Below, one piece after another: positions 1-4,690 of a DNA stretch of 7,273 nt. Where the stretch lies: positions 1-7,273 of the forward strand of contig JACUUP010000076.1 in assembly GCA_014859225.1 (NCBI GenBank), given 5' to 3'. The position numbers were made by a program, and so were the translations under genes. The notes beneath the pieces were generated by a model. That model saw only the letters and a list, made by a program, of their open reading frames with translations, ran no database searches and had not been told where the DNA came from. How positions within the stretch are numbered: position 1 is the first letter of the stretch; each line of letters opens with the position of its first letter. The stretch is from Candidatus Aerophobota bacterium. GTDB lineage: Bacteria; Aerophobota; Aerophobia; Aerophobales; B3-G15.

Positions 1-32
1 TCTATCTTAGATATAATTTCTTTTAACTTCAT
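1..32 (-). CDS. murE: MurE, UDP-MurNAc-tripeptide synthetase (N-terminal fragment)
   Basis: Only the first ten codons and part of the next lie in the window; the gene runs off the left edge. The visible peptide is MKLKEIISKI, which resembles the usual start of MurE proteins (MKLKEL...). The ATG at 32-30 follows an AAGGGG ribosome binding site at 36-41, and the ftsI stop is 16 nt upstream. MurE is the cytoplasmic ligase that adds the third stem-peptide residue to UDP-MurNAc-L-Ala-D-Glu, and it usually follows ftsI in dcw clusters. The identification rests on this gene order plus the short N-terminus, so it is an inference. Another mur ligase such as murF is less likely. Confidence 0.6.
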   Translation of the reverse strand, partial: MKLKEIISKI

Positions 33-48
33 TTTCCCCTTATTATTT

Positions 49-1770
49 TTATTTCCTCACCCACAGCTCTTCTTGTGGCATAATACCAAGTAGAGGCAAG
101 ATACGAAAAAGTATTCTTCCGAACACAGGAGCTGCCACATCTCCTCCGTAGTATGCCCCCGCAGGTTCCTTTATCACCACAATTCCTGCTATTTGAGGAT
201 TACCTACGGGGGCAAAACCCATAAAGGAGGCAGTGTATTTTCCCTGTAAATAACCTCTGCCTTGAGGGGAAGGGATCTGGGCAGTTCCTGTTTTGCCTCC
301 TATGGTATAGCCTCTAACTTCAGCTTTTTTTGCAGTTCCTTCCTTAACCACATAACCCAAAATTTCCCTTAAAGTTATGGAGGTCTCCTCCGAAATCACC
401 CTTCTTATAATGTAAGGTTCATTTTTCTCAATTATGTTCCCTTCAAAGTCGCGTATACCCTTTACCACAAAGGGACGCAAAAGATTTCCTCCATTAACCA
501 CAGCAGATAAAGCCACCACCATTTGAAGCGGGGTTACCGCTATCCCCTGCCCCGTAGAAATGCAGGGCAAATCAGTAAGATACCAACTATTAACGGGTTT
601 AACCAGACCCTTTGCCTCTCCGGGAAGGTCAATGCCCGTCTCTTTGCCAAATCCAAAGTTACTAATATATCTGTGAAATGTATCCTTTTCCATTCGCTGT
701 GCAGCTTTAATCATTCCAACACTGGAGGAATTATAAATAATTTCTGCAAAGCTCATCTCTTTGTTAAATTCTTTCCAGTCAGTTATGGTATAGCTGCCAA
801 ATCTAAGGAAAGCGTCGCAATATATTTTCTCTTCTAACGAAATAAGTTTCTCCTCCAGTAAAGCGGCGGCTGTAAAAACTTTAAAGGTAGAACCCGGTTC
901 ATACATAAATTGAACTGCCCTGTTTCTTCGTTCGTAAGTGGCATAATTTGACCAATAATTGGGGTCATAATCTGGCTTATTTGCAAGCGCAATAATCTCT
1001 CCTGTATGAGGGTGCATAAAAATTGCTTCTACAGATTGTGCTCCGGTTTCCTTCAGAGCACGCGAAAGTTCCTGTTCCACAATTGATTGAACTTTAGAGT
1101 CTATAGTTAAAACTAAATCCTGTCCCGGGACCACCTCTCTTAAAGCATTCCGAGTAAATGGAATATAGTAGCCACGAGCATCTCGCTTTAATAAAACTGT
1201 GCCTTCCTCTCCCCGGAGTTTATCCTCATAATAGTACTCTATCCCGGACAGTCCCTGATTGTCAATTCCTGCCCATCCAAGAATATGACTCGTCAATTCC
1301 CCTTCAGGATAGAGCCTTTTTTTCTCCTCTATGAAACCGAAACCCTCCAGATTTAACTTTTCTATCTTTCTCTTATCCTCCACAGAAATCTTTCGGGCTA
1401 TCCACACGAAAACTGCATCTCTTTTTAATTTAGACAAAACAGAATCTTTATCTTCTCCTTCTAAAATGAGAGCCAAATTTTCGGCTGCTTGCTCCGGATG
1501 AGAAATTCTGCCCGGGGAAGCATAAAGGGAAAAGGAGTTAATATTCACACTAACAGGTTTAATATTTACATCATAAATAATCCCTCTCTCTGGAGATATA
1601 TCAACTACTCTTACCCGAGCCCTCTCAGCAAGACTTTTATACTTTTCATGTTCTATCACCTGAAGTTGAAAAAGACGAAGCCCAATAATCCCAAAACCTA
1701 AAAAAATAATCAAAAAAGGAAGGTGAATCCGAACTTTTCTATTGTTCCTTTTTTTCATAAAAGATATCAA
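49..1770 (-). CDS. ftsI: FtsI/PBP3-type septal peptidoglycan D,D-transpeptidase (class B PBP)
   Basis: This class B penicillin-binding protein cross-links septal peptidoglycan in the periplasm within the FtsQLB/FtsW/FtsI divisome. From the N-terminus it has a basic cytoplasmic tail (5-14), one membrane anchor (about 17-37), a PBP dimerisation/pedestal domain (about 55-205, containing SPERGIIYD) and a transpeptidase domain (about 240-560). The catalytic tetrad is STFK with Ser294 and Lys297, and the third motif KTG is at 493-495. The second motif reads SSS at 348-350 where FtsI normally has SSN. There is no PASTA repeat, and 573 aa is normal for the family. The start is uncertain. TTG at 1770 sits 4 nt after AAGG, within AAGGTGGT, while ATG at 1758 (MKKRNN) is 16 nt away, longer than usual. 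The gene overlaps ftsL by 32 or 20 nt, which implies translational coupling. SpoVD or another class B PBP is possible, but the dcw position argues for FtsI. Confidence 0.93.
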   Translation of the reverse strand: MISFMKKRNNRKVRIHLPFLIIFLGFGIIGLRLFQLQVIEHEKYKSLAERARVRVVDISPERGIIYDVNIKPVSVNINSFSLYASPGRISHPEQAAENLALILEGEDKDSVLSKLKRDAVFVWIARKISVEDKRKIEKLNLEGFGFIEEKKRLYPEGELTSHILGWAGIDNQGLSGIEYYYEDKLRGEEGTVLLKRDARGYYIPFTRNALREVVPGQDLVLTIDSKVQSIVEQELSRALKETGAQSVEAIFMHPHTGEIIALANKPDYDPNYWSNYATYERRNRAVQFMYEPGSTFKVFTAAALLEEKLISLEEKIYCDAFLRFGSYTITDWKEFNKEMSFAEIIYNSSSVGMIKAAQRMEKDTFHRYISNFGFGKETGIDLPGEAKGLVKPVNSWYLTDLPCISTGQGIAVTPLQMVVALSAVVNGGNLLRPFVVKGIRDFEGNIIEKNEPYIIRRVISEETSITLREILGYVVKEGTAKKAEVRGYTIGGKTGTAQIPSPQGRGYLQGKYTASFMGFAPVGNPQIAGIVVIKEPAGAYYGGDVAAPVFGRILFRILPLLGIMPQEELWVRK

Positions 1771-2134
1771 ACCACCTTCTTATTTGCCCTACAATTTTTG
1801 AAATCGGGCTTTTTAACTTTATTTTTAGCTTATCTATAAATGGTGGAGGGGAAGAGCTTTCTTCTGGGGGAGAGAAGTTTCCTTTCAAAAATCGCACCTT
1901 TTCTGGATTAACTAAACCAAGCTCCTTGCGTGCATAATCCTCCAGTCTGTTTAGAGAAAGATAGGGGGAGAGCTTTTCTTGAAGATAACCATTCTCCTCT
2001 ATCAGGGCAACTTTTTTCACTTCCAGTTTCTGCAGAAGATACCCTCTATCCATTAGAGCTGTATTGCGGTAGATTTCCAGTCCCAGAAAACACAGGATGA
2101 AAGTCAGAAAAAGAAGGAACAACTTCACAAACAA
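1739..2134 (-). CDS. ftsL: FtsL-like divisome bitopic membrane protein
   Basis: A small bitopic protein of 131 aa. It has a 2-3 residue cytoplasmic end, a hydrophobic helix at about 3-19, a charged heptad-like region at about 30-57 that should form a coiled coil, and the motif YARKELGLVNPEKVRFLK (68-84 region) typical of FtsL/DivIC proteins. It then continues into a Ser/Pro-rich linker (88-98) and a basic amphipathic tail (100-131). FtsL forms the FtsQLB complex that activates FtsW-FtsI. Its place between rsmH and ftsI supports this role better than sequence alone, since FtsL diverges fast. The start is TTG, one nucleotide after the rsmH stop, with GAGAGG seven nt upstream. An in-frame GTG two codons later is the alternative. 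The 3' end overlaps ftsI. Confidence 0.82.
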   Translation of the reverse strand: MFVKLFLLFLTFILCFLGLEIYRNTALMDRGYLLQKLEVKKVALIEENGYLQEKLSPYLSLNRLEDYARKELGLVNPEKVRFLKGNFSPPEESSSPPPFIDKLKIKLKSPISKIVGQIRRWFDIFYEKKEQ

Positions 2135-2135
2135 T

Positions 2136-3029
2136 TTACAACCTCTCTGCTGCTCTTAACCTGGCTGAACGACTTCTGGGATTTTCTTTGGTCTCCTGTA
2201 AAGAAGGTTTTACCACCTTAGGTGTAAGTATTCTCAGCTCTTTCCCCTCCACCTGTTTAAACTTGCTTTTAACTATTCTATCCTCCAGAGAATGATAACT
2301 CATTACACATATTTTTCCTCCTGATGAGAGAAAATTAATAGCCTCTGAGAGACTTTTTTGTAAATTTTCCAGTTCCCTGTTTACAGCTATCCTTAAAGCC
2401 TGAAAGGTGCGGGTGGCAAAATGAATTTTTCTACCTCTTCTAAATTTAGCCGGAACTGCTCTTTTTAAAATCTCCACCAGCTGTTTTGTGCTGGTTATGG
2501 GGCACACTTTTCTTTCCTCAATTATAAATTCTGCCATACGCTTTGCCCATCTCTCCTCTCCTAAATTCCACAAAATATCCTCCAGCTCACTTTGACTTGA
2601 TTTGTTAACAATATCAGCGGCATTTATTTTTTCTCTTTTGTCCATACGCATATCCAGTAAAGCATCTTCCCGAAAGCTGAATCCTCTAAAAACGTTATCC
2701 AGCTGATGAGAAGATAAACCAAGGTCATATAAGAACCCGTTAACTTTATAAATATTTTCTTCTTTAAGTATTTTTGTAATATCAGCAAAATTTGCCCTTA
2801 CCAGCACAACTTGTTCCTTATACTCCCTCAGGTGCTTACAAGAGATATTGATAGCTTCCTCATCCCAATCTATGCCAATGAGCCTTATCTTACCATCTGT
2901 TTTTTCCAACATAGCCTGACTGTGACCACCTGTTCCCAGAGTGCAGTCAACATAGATGCCACCTTTCCGGGGAGCTATGTAATGCAAAACCTCCTGCACC
3001 ATTACAGGGGTATGCATATGGAACTTCAT
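2136..3029 (-). CDS. rsmH: RsmH (MraW), 16S rRNA m4C1402 N4-methyltransferase
   Basis: A cytoplasmic SAM-dependent enzyme that methylates N4 of C1402 in the decoding centre of 16S rRNA. At 297 aa it is close to the usual 300-310. Visible family landmarks in order are HTPVM (6-10), the SAM-binding loop VDCTLGTGGHS (27-37), the acidic ribose-binding segment GIDWDEEA (52-59), YDLGLSSHQLD (101-111), RGFSFREDALLDMRMD (115-130), ATRTFQALRIAVNREL (205-220), SYHSLEDR (244-251) and the C-terminal NPRSRSARLRAAERL. All motifs are intact. The ATG start overlaps the mraZ stop as ATGA. Only a weak GGA lies upstream, so translation probably depends on coupling to mraZ. The second position in the cluster, after mraZ, is the standard one. 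Confidence 0.97.
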   Translation of the reverse strand: MKFHMHTPVMVQEVLHYIAPRKGGIYVDCTLGTGGHSQAMLEKTDGKIRLIGIDWDEEAINISCKHLREYKEQVVLVRANFADITKILKEENIYKVNGFLYDLGLSSHQLDNVFRGFSFREDALLDMRMDKREKINAADIVNKSSQSELEDILWNLGEERWAKRMAEFIIEERKVCPITSTKQLVEILKRAVPAKFRRGRKIHFATRTFQALRIAVNRELENLQKSLSEAINFLSSGGKICVMSYHSLEDRIVKSKFKQVEGKELRILTPKVVKPSLQETKENPRSRSARLRAAERL

Positions 3030-3466
3030 ATTCCGAGGTCCATAATTGTTTCAGCAATTTGCTCATAATTATCTTTTTTATGCTGGTAATACTCACTCCA
3101 TAAATCCTCGTCCCAGATTTCAATCTTATTGATAAGTCCGATTATTACCACTTTTTCCTTAATAGAGGCAAATTCTTTCAGGGGCTGGGGGATAATTATT
3201 CTCCCCTGATGATCCGGTTGCACCGGATGTGCCCCGGAGAATAAAATTCTCAGGAAGGCACGCACATCAGAGCGATTGATGGAAAGATTTTTTAATTTAT
3301 TGCCAAGGCTCTGCCACTCAGAGAAAGGATAAAAAAGCAGGCTCCTGTCAAGACCTCTTGTAATAATACAACCATCCTCCTCCCTGCTAATAGCCTGCCT
3401 GAAAGAGGAGGGAATGATTAATCTATTTTTCTCATCCAGTGTATGGTGATACTCACCGATAAGCAT
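3026..3466 (-). CDS. mraZ: MraZ, AbrB-like transcriptional regulator of the dcw operon
   Basis: A DNA-binding protein with two SpoVT/AbrB-like half-domains. The signature D-x-K-x-R-x-x-I-P occurs as DEKNRLIIPSSFR near the N-terminus and again as DHQGRIIIPQPL about 75 residues later, the normal duplicated MraZ architecture that assembles into a ring. I choose ATG at 3466 (146 aa) because the family begins with M-x-x-GEYxHTxDxK, here MLIGEYHHTLDEKNRL, and because GGAAG lies 5 nt upstream. A GTG at 3478 would add four residues (MEEK) but would lie inside an operator repeat and lacks a good ribosome binding site. MraZ represses the mra promoter in E. coli and acts as an activator in Mycoplasma; the repeats just upstream suggest autoregulation here. 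The 3' end overlaps rsmH by 4 nt. Confidence 0.95.
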   Translation of the reverse strand: MLIGEYHHTLDEKNRLIIPSSFRQAISREEDGCIITRGLDRSLLFYPFSEWQSLGNKLKNLSINRSDVRAFLRILFSGAHPVQPDHQGRIIIPQPLKEFASIKEKVVIIGLINKIEIWDEDLWSEYYQHKKDNYEQIAETIMDLGI

Positions 3467-3473
3467 CTTTTCT

Positions 3474-3508
3474 TCCACAATTTACCACTTTTTACCACTA
3501 AACACCAC
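3474..3508 (-). promoter_or_regulatory. Four-box MraZ operator (10-bp direct repeats)
   Basis: On the coding strand the core GTGG occurs four times at exact 10-bp spacing; plus-strand CCAC cores are at 3475, 3485, 3495 and 3505. Three of the four extend to GTGGT. Tandem boxes on one helical face just before mraZ are the known form of MraZ operators: E. coli uses TGGGN boxes with 5-nt spacers, and Mycoplasma uses boxes starting AAAGTG at a 10-nt period. The first box overlaps the -10 element and the last overlaps the mraZ ribosome binding site, a layout suited to repression. Binding by this MraZ is inferred. Confidence 0.85.
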
Positions 3509-3534
3509 TATAGGCTGTGCGATTTTTTTGTCAA
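3507..3534 (-). promoter_or_regulatory. mra/dcw operon promoter (Pmra)
   Basis: On the minus strand, TTGACA (3534-3529, a perfect -35) is followed by a 16-bp spacer and TATAGT (3512-3507, one mismatch to TATAAT). Transcription should start near 3500, giving a leader of about 34 nt before the ATG at 3466. This is the best sigma-70-type match in the window and sits where the dcw cluster promoter is expected. The -10 box shares bases with the first MraZ repeat. Confidence 0.8.
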
Positions 3535-3547
3535 TAGGAAAAAGAAG

Positions 3548-3560
3548 GGCAAAATTTGCC
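3548..3560. promoter_or_regulatory. Perfect 13-bp palindrome, candidate operator upstream of Pmra
   Basis: GGCAAAATTTGCC is a perfect inverted repeat with 6-bp arms around one central base. It lies 13 bp behind the -35 box of the mra promoter, on the side facing the divergent radical SAM gene. As RNA it would have almost no loop, so a DNA site for a dimeric regulator is the better reading. No regulator is identified in the window, and chance cannot be excluded in AT-rich DNA. Confidence 0.35.
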
Positions 3561-3678
3561 GTAAGTGTTTATGGATAAAGATTTTTAACAATTATGCTTC
3601 GTTGAATTGACTGTGATTTCAATTTTTTCATTTACAAAATTAGGTATTTTTTCCAGGATAAAAGCCACTTTAGCCACA

Positions 3679-3698
3679 AAAGATGTAAAAATATCTTT
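3679..3698. repeat. Inverted repeat AAAGAT-N8-ATCTTT upstream of the rightward promoter
   Basis: Six-base arms AAAGAT (3679-3684) and ATCTTT (3693-3698) surround an A-rich 8-nt centre, ending four bases before the proposed -35 element of the radical SAM gene promoter. The position would suit a regulator or an AT-rich promoter-stimulating element. The arms are AT-rich and short, so the support is weak. Confidence 0.25.
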
Positions 3699-3702
3699 AT
3701 CG

Positions 3703-3730
3703 TTGCCTGGATTGCATAAATTATTATAAT
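3703..3730 (+). promoter_or_regulatory. Promoter of the radical SAM gene (possibly leaderless transcript)
   Basis: TTGCCT (3703-3708, four of six consensus bases) is followed by a 16-bp spacer and a perfect TATAAT (3725-3730). The expected start of transcription, about seven bases further on, is near 3737, only about 5 nt before the ATG at 3742. No Shine-Dalgarno sequence lies between the -10 box and that ATG; the stretch reads CAATCCCCACC. Confidence 0.6.
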
Positions 3731-3741
3731 CAATCCCCACC

Positions 3742-4659
3742 ATGAACAAAGAATATCCTGGGTACGTAGAGCTGCACGAAAAAGGAGAGCTTGTAAAAAA
3801 AGTAGATTCTCTGTATGAGATGATGCAAAGCTGTCATCTTTGCCCCCGCCGATGTGGAGTTGCAAGATTAAAGGGTGAGGTTGGATACTGCAGGGCAGGA
3901 GCTGAAGTAGAAATCTCAAGTTTTCACCACCATATGGGTGAGGAGCCTCCCATCTCTGGTTGGTCAGGGTCAGGAACAATATTTTTTACTCACTGCAGTT
4001 TAAGGTGCGTGTTTTGTCAAAACTTCCCCATTTCGCAACTTGGTCATGGAAACAAAGTTTCAATAAGCAGACTGGCTGAAATAATGCTAATTTTACAAAA
4101 AAAGGGGTGCCACAATATAAACCTCGTTACCCCCACGCATTTTGCACCTCACGTAGTAGCAGCCGTTCATATAGCCGTTCGTCAGGGCCTGAGAATCCCT
4201 TTAGTCTATAACTGCGGAGGATACGAAGAAATCCTCACGTTACAACTTTTAAAAGGAGTTATTGATATATACATGCCTGATATTAAATACGGAGAAAACG
4301 CGCAGGCTAAAAAATACTCCAATGCACCTGATTACTTTGACGTGGCAAAAAAATCTGTGCAGGAAATGCATCGCCAGGTTGGTGATTTAAAACTTTCTCC
4401 AGACAACATAGCCCAAAGGGGACTTTTAATACGTCATCTAATCTTGCCCCACGATTTGGCTACAAGCGAAAAGGTGCTATACTTTATAAAAAATGAAATT
4501 TCCCCTGCAACGTACATAAGTATTATGAGTCAGTATTTCCCCGCTTATAAAGCGGTGGATGTAGAAGAGCTACAAAGAAAAATAACAAATAATGAATACA
4601 GAAAAATTTTAAGACTGACTCAGGAGCTTCATCTGGAAAAAGGATGGCGACAAAGTTGA
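3742..4659 (+). CDS. Radical SAM Fe-S protein, PflX-like (COG1313) family
   Basis: A 305-aa radical SAM protein. The cluster motif C-x3-C-x2-C is Cys85-Cys89-Cys92 (THCSLRCVFCQNF), preceded by EEPPISGWSGSGTIFF, a hallmark of the PflX-like group. An additional N-terminal cysteine set (Cys31, Cys34, Cys38, Cys50 in CHLCPRRCG...GYC) may hold a second Fe-S site. Other conserved stretches are NINLVTPTHF (126-135), PLVYNCGGYE (153-162), DIYMPDIKY (175-183), EMHRQVG (208-214) and RGLLIRHLILP (226-236). The family is often annotated as 'pyruvate formate-lyase activating enzyme-like', but its substrate is not established, and no glycyl-radical enzyme is adjacent. The start at 3742 is preferred because the N-terminal segment (EYPGYVELHEKGEL) resembles the family's, even though it lacks a ribosome binding site. 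The gene lies 31 nt before trkH and may share its transcript. Confidence 0.9.
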   Translation: MNKEYPGYVELHEKGELVKKVDSLYEMMQSCHLCPRRCGVARLKGEVGYCRAGAEVEISSFHHHMGEEPPISGWSGSGTIFFTHCSLRCVFCQNFPISQLGHGNKVSISRLAEIMLILQKKGCHNINLVTPTHFAPHVVAAVHIAVRQGLRIPLVYNCGGYEEILTLQLLKGVIDIYMPDIKYGENAQAKKYSNAPDYFDVAKKSVQEMHRQVGDLKLSPDNIAQRGLLIRHLILPHDLATSEKVLYFIKNEISPATYISIMSQYFPAYKAVDVEELQRKITNNEYRKILRLTQELHLEKGWRQS

Positions 4660-4670
4660 GATACTATCTC
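4658..4670. promoter_or_regulatory. Perfect 13-bp palindrome between the radical SAM gene and trkH
   Basis: GAGATACTATCTC is a perfect inverted repeat with 6-bp arms around one base. It overlaps the radical SAM stop codon (TGA) and ends 20 nt before the trkH ATG. As RNA it could form a 5-bp stem with a 3-nt loop just ahead of the AAGGA ribosome binding site at 4683-4687; as DNA it could be an operator. No T-run follows, so it is not an intrinsic terminator. I see no convincing promoter here. Confidence 0.35.
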
Positions 4671-4690
4671 GCAAAAACAGAGAAGGAAAC

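Noticed and set aside
523-837. Plus-strand open frame of 104 codons inside ftsI
   Set aside because: Antisense to the conserved transpeptidase domain, with composition unlike a protein and no ribosome binding context or family match.
3476-3478. GTG start for mraZ adding MEEK
   Set aside because: It falls inside the fourth MraZ box, and the family N-terminus begins at the ATG at 3466, which has a GGAAG sequence 5 nt upstream.
3605-3629. AATTGA-N8-TCAATT followed by a T-run, looking like a rightward intrinsic terminator
   Set aside because: The stem is only six AT-rich pairs, and no plus-strand gene lies upstream that would need terminating. It is more likely chance in AT-rich DNA.
3607-3636. 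Second rightward promoter with TTGACT as -35
   Set aside because: No acceptable -10 occurs at 16-18 bp. The nearest candidate (TTTACA) is poor, and the TATAAT promoter downstream is much better.
3632-3979. Reverse-strand open frame of 115 codons spanning the intergenic region and the start of the radical SAM gene
   Set aside because: It lies mostly antisense to a strongly conserved gene, crosses that gene's promoter and has no recognisable domain.
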